Positions 25,001 through 36,464 of a stretch of 64,000 nt of DNA are shown here, one piece after another; the stretch's first letter is position 1; the number at the start of each line of letters is the position of its first letter. The notes beneath the pieces were generated by a model. The model was not told where the DNA came from, did not search any database, and was given only the letters and a program-made list of their open reading frames with translations. The translations under genes and the position numbers were made by a program. The stretch spans positions 2,754,441 through 2,818,440 of the forward strand of contig BCKC01000001.1 in the NCBI GenBank assembly GCA_001600455.1. The letters run 5' to 3'. This DNA comes from Endocalyx cinctus (lineage: Eukaryota > Ascomycota > Sordariomycetes > Amphisphaeriales > Apiosporaceae).

Positions 25001-25660
25001 CGAGGCATTACCAGTCAGTTTGGGCCACAGCAATCTGTCACGTCGAAGATCAATCATGGTTAGAATCAGATTCGGAGGGAAGTCTGGTAGTCCTTCGAAG
25101 AAATATGTCGGGTGTCACGCTAGAGGACAAAAGGCGAATGGAGGTCATAAGTGAGATTAATCTTGGAGAGATGGTGAATAAGATGCAAAAGGTAACTGTC
25201 GACGCGAGCGAGAATGCTATCATAGTACCAAAAGCATTTCTCGGAACAGTAAGTAACCTTGATTTCTCTCTTTTCTCTCTTTTTTCCCCGGGTGTATATG
25301 TATATATGTATGTTACGCCTATTAAGAAGGAAGAGCTGCTAACACTTGAGATAATGCTAGGTCGAAGGAGGAGTCTATGTTTTTGGGATGATCTCGCCAA
25401 ATTACCAGGACCTCCTAATTCGGTTCCAAACTAAAATTGCCGAAGTGGTCGAGACGACCGGTAACATCGACTTCTCCAAATACCGTTCATTCAAAAACGA
25501 GGAACGCGAGACGGATATGCCGTTCCGTTTCGTAGATGGCGAACTCATAGAACGCTTCCTCGATATGGATGACAGCAGACAGATAGAAATATGTGAAGGG
25601 CTAGGCCCAGATGTTGAGGCTATGAGAAATCTGGTTGAGGAACTCAAGAGGATGCATTAG
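22046..25660 (+). CDS. ddb1: DNA damage-binding protein 1 (DDB1)
   Basis: Adaptor of CUL4 ubiquitin ligases and part of the UV-damage-binding complex in nucleotide excision repair. Exons 22046-22140, 22209-25248 and 25361-25660 give 1144 residues, the standard DDB1 length. The start MAYVAPIHRPNSVRHSLR and the spliced join CLVIA-KVNRLEVWKLEE match the family N-terminus. The sequence forms three WD40-type propellers (BPA, BPB, BPC). Typical late motifs include GRILVLGID, RSLRGACRALAILDDKIVAAL, IADLMKSMSLVEYIP and the final GGVYVFGMISPNYQDLLIRFQ, followed by the C-terminal helical region GELIERFLDM. No truncation or frameshift seen. DDB1 rather than the related CPSF160 or SF3b130 is favoured by length and by the IADLMKSMSLVEY block. 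Confidence 0.95.
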
Positions 25661-26155
25661 ATGGAATGGTACTCTCATGATGATTGACATAAGACGTTTA
25701 TGAAAAAATAGATATGAAAAGAAAGCCATGAATGAATAAATGTATTCACGTACTTAGACAGTACGTACGAATTATCTGAACTGTCTTACATAAGCGATAT
25801 CATCGTTCTACCTAATTACTCCGTACTTAACTTCTAAAAGTAATCCCCGGGGCCATGAACTTAATCACGTGTACATACTTGCCTAGAAAGTACTAGTGTA
25901 ATTAAGTAATCAGTACATGAGAAAAATATCGGGTAACCCCGGACAATATTATACGATTGACCAATCATACGTGGATATTACCAATTTGAGAAATCTGTCG
26001 AATGAGAATGCCTCAGGAGTCAGGCTACTACGCTAAGAATTGATCGAAGCTTAGTGGAAAGATTCCCGAACTTGTTTGGTTGTAAAATCAAGACACAAAA
26101 AAGACCTCAAGCTCCATTACCTCCTTACGACGACCAATTGGCCCTCCTGATCGCC
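25661..26155. other. Intergenic region between ddb1 and Rieske gene
   Basis: 495 bases holding the ddb1 3' end and the Rieske promoter, with a TACTCCGTA word at 25817-25825 and CCAAT boxes near 25961 and 25981. No gene seen. Confidence 0.5.
25961..25967 (+). promoter_or_regulatory. CCAAT box upstream of Rieske gene
   Basis: CCAATCA lies about 190 bases before the Rieske start, and a second CCAAT follows about 20 bases later. The CCAAT-binding HAP complex controls respiratory genes in fungi, so a role here is plausible but unproven. Confidence 0.4.
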
Positions 26156-27219
26156 ATGGCACCCTTAACTATTGCTTCCCGTGCTCTCGCACGCGGAGTT
26201 TCGAAATCGTGTTCTAACGCCAACGTTGTCCGCGCTATCAGCACTTCGACTCAGCTTCAGGATGCCTCTCCTTCCGGTTCCTTCCACAGCCCATTCAAGG
26301 GCCAGTCGAAGTCGATGAATATCCCCGACTGGGGAAAGTACCTTAACAAGGGCCCCTCGAACTCGAACCTCCTATTCTCCTACTTCATGGTCGGTACCAT
26401 GGGTGCCATTACCGCTGCCGGTGCTAAGTCGACCGTTCAAGGTACATATCCATCAATAATTCCAACGAATCCCATCACCGCCTTCGTACACCCATCATCA
26501 TTTTACGGACAAAGATAAACATATATGAAAGAGAATTATAGCAAAAAGGGGAAAGAATTCTACATGATGATGGTGGTCACATTAAATTACATTTTGATTA
26601 AGGCCGAATACGTCAATGTGTCTTTTGAGACTAATTAATATCCATTCTCTTAGAATTCCTGAAGAACATGTCCGCGTCTGCCGACGTATTGGCCATGGCC
26701 AAGGTCGAGGTTGACTTGAACGCCATCCCCGAAGGAAAGAACGTCATCATCAAATGGCGAGGAAAGCCCGTATTTATCCGACACCGAACGGCCGATGAGA
26801 TCGACGAGGCAAACAAGGTCGAGGTTTCCTCGTTGAGAGATCCCCAATCCGACGAAGACCGTGTCCAGAAGCCCGAGTGGTTGGTTATGTTGGGTATGAA
26901 TCAACCTTAATTCTGTTTTTTTTTTTTTTTTTTTTTTTCGGAGCATCGGAGCATTTAAACCCAGAGTGCATCAAGTTTTGGCTCGTCCAAGCGTAAATCA
27001 ATGCATACATAAACTGACAGAGTTTCCGTCTACGCAGGTGTCTGCACACATCTTGGTTGTGTGCCTATTGGTGAAGCCGGTGACTTCGGTGGCTGGTTCT
27101 GCCCTTGCCACGGTTCTCACTACGATATTTCTGGACGTATACGAAGAGGTCCTGCCCCGCTTAACCTCGAAATCCCAGCCTACGATTTCCCCGAGGAGGA
27201 CAAGTTGGTGATTGGTTAA
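26156..27219 (+). CDS. rip1: Ubiquinol-cytochrome c reductase Rieske iron-sulfur subunit
   Basis: Catalytic subunit of respiratory complex III; its 2Fe-2S cluster moves electrons from ubiquinol to cytochrome c1 at the inner mitochondrial membrane. Exons 26156-26441, 26654-26893 and 27038-27219 give 235 residues. The N-terminus is a mitochondrial presequence ([18 protein letters not shown]). One transmembrane helix follows ([19 protein letters not shown]), then the hinge and soluble domain. Both cluster-binding boxes are intact: CTHLGC and CPCHGSHYD, the first beginning right after the second intron. Length and order are normal. The second intron carries a 23-base T-run. The gene symbol follows yeast; Neurospora calls it fes-1. 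Confidence 0.97.
26916..26938. repeat. Poly-T tract in second Rieske intron
   Basis: 23 consecutive T in the sense strand of the intron, well upstream of the acceptor at 27037. Simple-sequence tract. Confidence 0.9.
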
Positions 27220-30200
27220 AGAACGGAAGATGTACAACTAGTAGACTGGTGGAACCTAACCCTTTTTTTTTCTTTGTCGATCGGAAGAGAAAATAAAGAG
27301 CAGGATAGAAGTTACGGCTGGGGTAGTGATAATGGATGCGCTTCTAGATATTCATTGGCACTGCCAATATTGTACAAAACGATATCAAATCGAGTGGAGA
27401 AAGAAGAAGAAACAAAAAAACATCATATATTAGACCTCGCCAAGCTCAATTCGACTGTGCTTTTCTCATATCACAAACCCGGAATCGGTGACTTCTCTGC
27501 TTGGTATCAATAGCTTATTTGTTTGCTGATCTTTCAAATCTTCAGATAAGGAGACCAGCGATCTAGACAACGACAAACATAAACACAAAGTGAACTTTAA
27601 GCTCAAGATCTCTCCCTGGGAAGATACTCCAAGATATCGAAGGGAGAGTTAACTTCATGCATTCATGCCGGATAAAATCATCTGAACAATGCCGTGAAAT
27701 CCGGTACCAAATATTTCTAGCGCCGAGAGGAACATTGGTATATGTAGACGGGAAACGGTCGATATTGAAGAACCATGGTTGAAAGTGAGATAGGAGCGGG
27801 TGAGAAACAATTTTACCTTGATACAATATTACCATGGTTTGAAGTATTATTTCGCGTCTGAAACTTGGGATCTCGACCCCTTGATCTAACGATGATCGAT
27901 CTACATAGTGAAGGAGGAGTCGATCATCGTCTGATAGCCCTGGTGACGTCTGGTAAATATGTCACTTGAGAGACCTAGTGTAACTCCCCTGGGCGAATTA
28001 TCAGATGAGAATATTGGTGTAGGGAATCTTTTTTTTTTTTTCTTTCCTTCTCCCGTCCTCGGAATCGGAACGGCATAGTGTATTGCTTAACCACGTAGCG
28101 TGGGGGGTGAGCGAGCGAGTGAGGAAGGGAGTATAGTGTGGTAGGAGCAAGACGAATTATACGACATGCCATTACTCATATCCTTACGAAATCTGTCCAT
28201 GGTACGTACATGTTCGACCATGGTCAGATAATGGGACATTTACTTCCCCTGATGAAACTAGTTGGGACTAAGAAAAAACTACATTAGGTGAGGTATCGTA
28301 TCAAATTGATACACAATTATCCTCACGTAATTGGTGTATATACCTACACCCTAACCGTTGTAAGCTGCCCCCTAAGTACAAGTATATATCTAAGCATTAT
28401 TGAGGTGAAAGAGAAAAGTCATGCAGCTATTTTGCATAATGGAAGCCCTAAAGCATTATGAGTTTTTCCATCATATTGATCTAGTTTATAGGGCATAAAA
28501 GGTATGAATATAGGCAATGCCTCCTCACTGTCATGGTCAGAGATATCCGGGGAGAAGATGATGCTAAAAATGACTGATAGGTATAAGATATCATATATAC
28601 CATATATGAACATGAAATCGGTGCGGTCATATTAATAGGTACGTCATTAGACGATGATACGTGCAACACCAAAACGACGGCATCCTCGAGAGTTTCTTCA
28701 GCGTACAAAGTACACTAGGTACTCCCTTGGGGAGATCCTACTCGTCTGAAAAAAAAGGCAAGTATTGCCATGCGACACAAGTGTAGCCACTCCCGATGAC
28801 ACGTTCATCGTCACGAAGAATAGCGGATATACTTTCAGGCGATAGAAGAAAAGGGAGACAAAAGGCGGCTGGACGACTCTACGCGGCTGGGTTAGATAAC
28901 CCTGGGACTTAATGTGTTACTCATATCGTCTGGGGGAGAACTAATTCATCTGAAGAGAGAGTTTGGAGCGACAAAGAGATATCCAATGATTGACTAAACC
29001 ACATCATAAACTACATTATTCCATGCTGTAAATCAATAATGAATATATGCTAGTGTTGAAAGATGAAATGATATTCCTCGCATCATACTATGTACATAGT
29101 AAACGAGGTTTCGTTCCAGATCTGATCCTTGTAGATTTATCGATTTCTTTTATTTTTCTTTTTTTCGGTATCATCCGATAGCGCCTATTCTGTTTTCTTT
29201 AGTGAATTGGACCAATCATGAACCAACTTTTACCCCTGTTCCAACGCCTACCCCCTTAAATAGTAGCCTATCCTGCCTATCTTTGCGGCTCCAATAAGCT
29301 GAGACTGGTTTGATGTTCTGTCTCATGTCAACCGTCGGTATCAAGATAGACCCAGGCATTTTGAAAAAATGACTATTCTTACACCAAAATACAATGAAAA
29401 CAACTCAATAGTCTCTGTTGACTACGGATACGCGTCCCGCGATACCGTCGTCGTTGATTTATATGTAGTATGTACTACCAAAGCTTTTTGTTAGTGTATG
29501 CCCAATTGATCAACGGCGAACATTGAATACCTAAGTATAATATGATATTTTATTCGGTTATTTTCCTATACGTATTTCAATAATGTCTGACCAGTCACCA
29601 AACCAAGCCATTTAATTTTAAATATTACCAAGTTATTCCGGATCAAATTACAAATCTGGTATATGTTTATTGGGATACGTATATAATCAAAAGAATTGAC
29701 CCAGTTCCAGTATAAGGGTTCACGAGCCGCCGTTGGTCTAGCCCGACTGCTGTAAGATAACCCCATACCGACTTCAGGAGGCTCAGGTCTTGGCGGGTAA
29801 CCCTGCCTGTGTATCAGGCTACTCCTGGTCCTTCCTATTAGGACAACCCCTTGAGGGACCACTTTCCACTCTCCTTTCGGCTTCAAGTCAAGCCGGATGA
29901 TGCTGAATTTTTAATCCTGGAACCTATACAAGTCCCCCCTTATTGCGAGATCTCTAAATCATATCTTGGGACGAACAACTCGAAAGATCGGCAGTCCAAG
30001 ACTCCTCCCCCGGGGCCAGGGTGTTACGAACTGCAGCGTTACGAGACGTACGCGTGCAGACATGGGGGGCTTTCTTCGACGAAACGAGATGCAGCGGGGC
30101 TGCGGCAGCACGATGGTACCGTAGTAAAGTTCATGTTTACGCTCAGGCATGCTTCGGTGTACATGGGCGCGGTATAGTATAGTATCGCTCCTAATAGTTA

Positions 30201-30477
30201 TATATAATGGAGACAGAGCTGCATCCAGACGTTTCTTTCTTTTACCTCTTCTCGTTTCCATCCAACAATAGAGCTTCTCTCTTTAACCGTATACACTACA
30301 TTCTTTTTCAGTTCTGTGAACTATACTTTCTTTTCTGCCTTTAAATTCTACACGTTCTTTATAAACGTTTTTTTTTTCTTTCACTGAAAGCTTAGGCCGG
30401 TCCTTCACTTTTTTTTATTTTATACAAAATCCTTGTGTATATCCGATTTTTATCTCCTCCAAATTTAAATCGCCAAG
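27220..30477. other. Gene desert, 3.3 kb
   Basis: No supported gene. Most is AT-rich with short frames lacking resemblance to known families. A GC-richer island at about 29700-30180 has short frames on both strands (Pro/Arg-rich on the minus strand) that could be a decayed repeat or an unrecognised exon. The last 120 bases before 30478 are pyrimidine-rich and look like a promoter and leader for the secreted-protein gene. Confidence 0.45.
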
Positions 30478-31720
30478 ATGAAGTTCGAAACGAGCGCTGC
30501 CCTATTGTTGGCCACCGCGGGCGTGGTCTCCGCCCGCCCCAACGCCGTCCGGATCTTTACCAAGACCGTATCCGGATCGGCCAAGTTTCGACGAGAGGTG
30601 CCCCAGGAGCACTCCCACGAGCAGTTCCTCACCGGCGTCGAGGCCGCCCTTAACCTGAACAACGTCGACAACGTGCAAGCGGCCGTCTTCGCCCTCCTCG
30701 GCAACGCCGCCGCGGCCGAGGGCGCCGGCGACGTGACGAACCTCGACTGCCTGCAGCAGCAGGTCGCCGACCAGGCCTTCACCAACGCCAAGGCCGCCAA
30801 CGACGTCGAAGGCATGACCAACGCGCTCATCTTCCGCGCGCTCGAGCGGAACACGGCCTCGGTCGGCCTTGCCTCGGTCCTCTGCAACGAGACGGCGACG
30901 AACCCCGAGATCGCGGCGATCTCGCAGCACCAGGACCCGGCCTCGGACGGCGCCGACGCGACCAACAAGCAGATCGAGCTCGACCTCGGCGTTCAGCTCG
31001 CCGCCATCGGCGCCGACCCCCAGCTCGCTCTCCTCTCTGGCACCTTCGCCCCGGGCGACATCGGCGACAGCACCGGCGCCGGTAACACCTGCGACGACGC
31101 CGACGACGCCGTCGGTTGCATCATCTCCGGTAACCTCATCGTCAACGCCGCCACCGCCGACGAGATCGACGCCGCTGTCGCTGCTGCCGGTGGTAGCGCC
31201 TCTAGCGGTAACGCCAACAACAGCGCTGATGACTGTAAGTAAATTTTTTTTTTGTTCTTCAACTAAACGATATCCCCCATAAAAAAAATTATCCACGGAC
31301 TAACAGGAATGCCAAATAGCTTGCTCCGACTCGACCGCCACCGACAGCGGCTCGGCCTCCAGCACCGGCTCAGCCACCAGCGCCTCGGCATCGGCCAGCG
31401 CCTCGTCGGGCGCGACCGCTACTTCCGCGAACGTGAACGCCTTTACCGGCTCCGTGGGATCCGCGCCCGTACCCATCACGAGCTCGGCCTCGTCGCGCCC
31501 CTTCGAGGTCAACGGCTCGACCTTCATCAACCTCGGCGCGGCCGTCCAGCGGGCGTGCGACGTGCAGAAGAACGCGTGCGCCAACGCCGCCAACAGCGGC
31601 TCCGACGCCAGCGTGAGCGTCTCCGACTGCGAGGCTCAGCAGCAGCAGTGCGTCTCCCAGTCCGCCGCTAAGATGCGACGGGTCACCCCTTCGGAGCGTC
31701 GCCGACACGTCTTGTATTAG
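30478..31720 (+). CDS. Secreted Ala/Ser-rich protein of unknown function
   Basis: I do not recognise a domain with a known activity. Exons 30478-31234 and 31320-31720 give 385 residues. A signal peptide is clear (MKFETSAALLLATAGVVSA, cleavage before RPN). The mature part is acidic and alanine-rich with scattered cysteines (LDCLQQQ, VLCNETAT, TCDDADDAVGCII). A Ser/Ala/Thr-rich linker (SGSASSTGSATSASASAS) begins right after the intron, and a second cysteine-bearing block follows (VQRACDVQKNACANAAN...CEAQQQQCVSQ). Pattern and size fit fungal extracellular or cell-wall proteins that are often mis-named in databases. No GPI-attachment tail is seen. The strong GC-ending codon bias suggests high expression or a GC-rich isochore. 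Confidence 0.8.
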
Positions 31721-32384
31721 AGGGTGGGCCCCGATAGATCTTGCTTTTTTGTTTTCTTCATAGCGAATGAGGTGTCGTTGGGTCGATTAGTCGAGGAACT
31801 CTTTTTTTGAAAAACCGTGAGAGTTTAGGTTTAGAAGTTGGGAGAGTGGGAGATCCCTTTTTTTGTATTCGTCAAAGATCATTTCCTACCAGGGGAAATA
31901 TTTTAACTTTTTTACTTTTATTATTACGAACATAGCGTCTTTGGTGTCACGAGATATGTAAAGTAAAAGGGGCTTCGCCCTTTTATGTGTTAAAAATGTA
32001 TCAACATAATGAAATATATGAAGTCTTTTTATTGGCTCTCAACATTGTCACCTCAATGCCCGATATCTACGTGTACCCGTTGCCCAGTACATGAAACGTA
32101 ATAAAATACATTGAAAGCCGAAGCGGTATATATTGATTACAGTAGAGTGAGCTGTGGAATCCCCTAGTAAGCAGACGTGGATTTGTCAGCAGACAAATAC
32201 TATTTTACCTCGTCTTTATAGTAGGTAAATGAACTTTTCAGTCCTAGGAGTAAGATACACGCCTAAATAAAAGTATACAACAAAATATAAAATTTACTCT
32301 CATCTAAAGATTAAACTCATATACCGGGAATTCGACCACTATATCCTAAAAGGTCATACAGGGGCCGGGCCAAGTTAGTAAATA
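31721..32384. other. Intergenic region downstream of secreted-protein gene
   Basis: AT-rich sequence with T-runs near 31740-31920, probably holding the 3' untranslated region and the next promoter. No gene seen. Confidence 0.5.
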
Positions 32385-33990
32385 ATGGTGGACTTTGAGT
32401 TTGTTAACGTCGGCAATCCTGGCGAAGTTAAGGGGCATTCAACTCGAATACGACGTCATGTGATGAAAGACATCGGAAAGGCCAGAAGGAAACCAAAGAA
32501 AAGAGCAGAAACACGAATTCTGACGTCGAACGTTGATTCGGGCTCTGCATCTACGTCGAGCTCCGACCCCGCTACGGGGGATTACGCCTCGCAGTTAAAG
32601 ACTATGGTAGCACCTGATGCTAAAGCCGACGGTGCGTTAAGCACGTTCGTGTATCCGGTCAAGATGGATGATGAGAGGTTACAGTTAGCTCGATTTAGTA
32701 AGACGCCATTGATACTTCTCTTGCAGTCAATAATTCTAAATTACGTTCTTAGTGTTTGCGGAGGCGACGCAAGATTACCGTCCCTTTCGATTCCCGTGGC
32801 TGTCGATGGGCATGTCAGACCCGGCAGCTTGGTACATCACCTTGGCGAATGCGGTTTTGTTCATGAGCATGAAACTGGGAAATAAGGATGCGGCCGATTT
32901 CGACTCGAACGTAGAGGCTATGAAGTACTACACCAAGTCTCTAGAGTCGATAACCCGACGACTTACCGATAGCGAGGAAAGTAAGAGCGAGGGTCTCATC
33001 GTCGCCATTACTGGCTTCGTATGTCATGATGTAAGTTTACAAACCCGCTACCTTTCCGCGAACCCAGGTCCGTTAATAGCATAAAGTCGCATCAAGGGAA
33101 CTTTGAACGTCACGCCATACACATGAACGGCCTTAAGCGCCTCGTAGAAAACAGAGGCGGGCTAGACTCGCTCACAAGTCCTTTCCTCCGGTTAATGATA
33201 TCTTGGTGAGTTGCAGTCGTACTATTGCCCATTGGCCCAGGAGGCAAACTAATACTGCGATTTCTTGACCCCAAGGCATGATCTCGCCGGAGCATCATAT
33301 CGAAACGTCCCTCCGCACTTCAATATCCCGAAGGGGTCGATTACGGAGATTGATACCGGTAATGATACTACATATCTCGAGCATGTGCTCCAAAACTGGA
33401 ATCGCAAATGCGAACTCTTGGGGGATATAATGAAGGCTTTCAAATCGACGGCGGCCGTGGCAAGCTACATCAACCGTCGGTGCAACGAGCCCGACTTCTG
33501 GAAGAAAGACGTGGTCGCGGCGCGGCTCCTCGGGCCGGCACTGCACGAGATCCTCTGCCTCGAGGGCCGAGCGCTACCGGACGACCCTGCCGACAGGAGG
33601 TACGGGGGCACGGCGGCCCGCGAGCTGTTTCGGAGGGCGTCGCTCGTGTTCCTCGCCGCCATCAAGGTCAAGTTCGGGGCCGAGGCGTTCGAGATGGAGA
33701 GGCACCTCGACGCGTTCCGGCAGATCTCGCAGCTTCCCAACGTCGACTGGTCCATCGTGCCCGAGCTCAACCTCTGGGCGCACGTCGTCGCCGCCACGCA
33801 GGAGAAGAGCGCGGACCGGGCCTGGCACGTGCTGACCATCGTCACCATCATGGACAGCCTGGGCTTCACTTCGAGCGTACAGGCGATAGACGTCGCCCGG
33901 AGAATTATATGGATCGAACCCCTGGTTGAGGGGAAGATCGAATCGCTGTGCCGTGAAATAGATAGCGGTATCTTGGCGAACAGCGCATAG
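32385..33990 (+). CDS. Fungal transcription-factor-domain-like protein without zinc cluster
   Basis: Four exons, 32385-32697, 32753-33030, 33087-33205 and 33276-33990, give 474 residues with every junction in phase. The N-terminus FEFVNVGNPGEVKGHSTRIR continues RRHVMKDIGKARRKPKKR, a basic signature common in ascomycete proteins that carry the 'fungal transcription factor' helical domain but no Zn2Cys6 cluster. Family-typical pieces are FRFPWLSMGMSDPAAWYITL, the third exon HMNGLKRLVENRGGLDSL, and the helical C-terminal half. A regulatory role is possible but not shown: no DNA-binding zinc cluster is visible. The last exon becomes abruptly GC-rich from about 33450 to 33900 compared with the first three. 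Confidence 0.8.
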
Positions 33991-34638
33991 CGCGTGTATA
34001 TCAATTGGACGAGCCATTTTATCTAGATATCCTCATTGTAACACTCAGCACTCTTGACGATATACTAGATCAGGGTTCATCACAATATCTATCCTAGGGG
34101 CTTTAAAGTCCCCAGTTACCATATTACCACTTGACTAGGAATATACTTAAAAAGATTAGAAAAAAAAAAAACTAAATAGTGAAAAATAGAAAAATATTTC
34201 GAAGTATTTCAAAATATTAAAAGAATATTAGTTTTATCACTTTCATGAACTGAAAGGCACTTGAGTAGGAAATTTATGCTGAGAACTCTTTAATGCTTAA
34301 GTAAGTATTTAAATACTTCCAAGGTTAGCCTGTGAAATCGATTACCTAAGCGAATAGCAAATTGAGAGGGCACAACTTTGAAATGGAGGGGCAGTGGGGC
34401 ACTGTACTGAAAAGCTGCCTAACCTTATACCGCTTAAATACATAAAGGTACCGGGTAGAAAGATATCCCACTTCCGCTAAAAAGTTGATAGGGAAAGAAA
34501 GGATGAGGAGCTTAAAGTCAACAGAGAAAGTAAAATATCGTCGCAACCTTGTGAACTCCCCTTTTCTTTCGAAACACACCACACAAGGTTCTAGGAGCGG
34601 AAAAGTAATAATAATTATTATTATATTATACCGAAATT
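33991..34638. other. Intergenic region upstream of CCT1
   Basis: AT-rich 650 bases with an A-run near 34160 and no gene seen. It holds the promoter of the chaperonin gene. Confidence 0.5.
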
Positions 34639-36464
34639 ATGGCTTCTATGTTCGAGCAAGGTGGAAATGGCCACCTTTTCTTAGGCGGCCAGAAAATTTC
34701 AGGTGCAGACATCAGAGATCAGAATGGTATGTAGCTTCTAAATTCCCGCCATGCCCACACTGGCTAACATTATCTATATAGTTTTGGCAACACAGTCGAT
34801 TGCGAACGTCGTAAAGAGTTCTTTCGGTCCGAGTGGTTTGGATAAGATGATGGTAGACGATATTGGTGTAAGGAGACCCGAGGATTTGAGAAGACATTAT
34901 ATTCCCATACTAATTTTACTTTGCGTGCTGCCAGGATGTTACCGTGACAAACGATGGCGCAACCATTCTCAGTCTATTAGATGTCGAACACCCAGCTGGC
35001 AAAATCCTCGTCGATCTCGCCCAACAGCAAGATAAGGAAGTCGGAGACGGCACAACCTCCGTTGTCCTCATAGCTGCCGAGCTTCTACGACGAGCTAACG
35101 AGCTCATGAGAAACCGGATACACCCTACTACTATCATTACCGGATACCGACTTGCCTTAAGGGAGGCCGTTAAATACATGAACGAAAACGTTAGCACCAA
35201 GGTAGAGAACCTCGGACGAGAGTCCCTTATCAACATCGCCAAAACCTCCATGTCCAGCAAGATCATAGGCGCCGATTCCGACTTCTTCGCGAATATGGTA
35301 GTCGACGCCATGCAGGCTGTCAAGACGACCAACAACAAAAATGAAGTAAAATACCCGGTCAAGGCTGTCAATATCTTGAAGGCGCACGGTAAAGGATCGC
35401 TGGAATCCGTCTTAGTCAAGGGTTACGCTCTAAACTGCACCGTGGCTTCTCAAGCCATGACCACCAGAATACAAGATGCCAAGATCGCCGTCTTGGATAT
35501 GAACTTACAGAAGGAGAGGATGAAGCTAGGAGTTCAAATTACGGTGGATGACCCGCAACAACTAGAGCAGATCCGTCAGAGAGAATCGGGCATGGTTCTC
35601 GAAAGAATAGAGATGATACTCAAGGCCGGTGCCAATGTCGTCTTAACCACGAAAGGTATCGATGACATGTGCTTAAAGATGTTCGTTGAGCACGGCGCTA
35701 TGGCTGTTCGACGATGCAAGAAGGAAGACTTGCGACGAATTGCCAAAGCCACCGGTGCAACGTTACTCAGCACCCTGTCTGATTTGAACGGCGACGAGCG
35801 CTTCGAAGCCTCGTATCTCGGACACGCAGATGAAGTTGTTCAGGAGCGAATTTCGGATGACGAATGTATCTTGATCAAGGGAACCAAGACACATTCCTCG
35901 GCCTCTATTCTCCTGCGTGGACCCAACGACTTCCAGCTCGACGAGATGGAGAGATCAGTTCACGACTCGCTATGCGCGGTGAAGCGAACGCTCGAGAGCG
36001 GCAGCATCGTACCGGGCGGAGGCGCAGTAGAGACGGCGTTACATATTTACCTGGAGGAGTTTGCAGGCACCGTCGGTTCTCGAGAACAGCTAGCTATCGG
36101 AGAGTTTGCCCAATCGCTGCTCGTTATTCCCAAGACGCTGGCGGTGAACGCGGCAAAGGACGCGAGCCAACTCGTGGCGCAACTACGATCACGACATGCC
36201 CTATCTCAGCGGACTCAAGACGGAGAGGCCAACGAAGATGAGAAGATTGTGGCACGTAACAAGGGCTACAAAAACTACGGTCTAGACCTCATGAAGGGAA
36301 AGGTAGTGGACGAGATCAAGGCAGGTGTGCTGGAACCGAGCATTAGCAAGGTACGGCAACTGAAGAGCGCGGTCGAGGCCTGTATCAGCATCATGCGAAT
36401 CGATACCCTTATCAAGCTGGATCCAGAGGAGAGAGGAGAGCCCGATGACGGACACGGCCACTAA
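34639..36464 (+). CDS. CCT1: T-complex protein 1 subunit alpha (CCT1)
   Basis: Subunit of the cytosolic chaperonin TRiC/CCT, which folds actin, tubulin and other proteins. Exons 34639-34726, 34782-34867 and 34935-36464 give 567 residues. The start [20 protein letters not shown] and the spliced joins [17 protein letters not shown] and [19 protein letters not shown] are in frame. Nucleotide-site motifs [15 protein letters not shown] and GDGTTSVV are intact, as are the later [19 protein letters not shown] and [13 protein letters not shown]. Alpha rather than another CCT subunit is suggested by [19 protein letters not shown] and by [13 protein letters not shown] near the C-terminus. Length is normal. 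Confidence 0.95.

Noticed and set aside
29560..30060. Retrotransposon open reading frame
   Set aside because: Short Pro/Arg-rich frames only; no reverse transcriptase, integrase or terminal repeats could be identified.
30502..31296. 264-residue frame antisense to the secreted-protein gene
   Set aside because: Same effect of GC-rich codons; Gly/Val/Arg repeats without family features, and it overlaps a gene with a clear signal peptide.
33408..34017. Three long frames overlapping the last exon of the transcription-factor-like gene
   Set aside because: All are shadows caused by the GC-rich block; the real frame is fixed by four in-phase splice joins.
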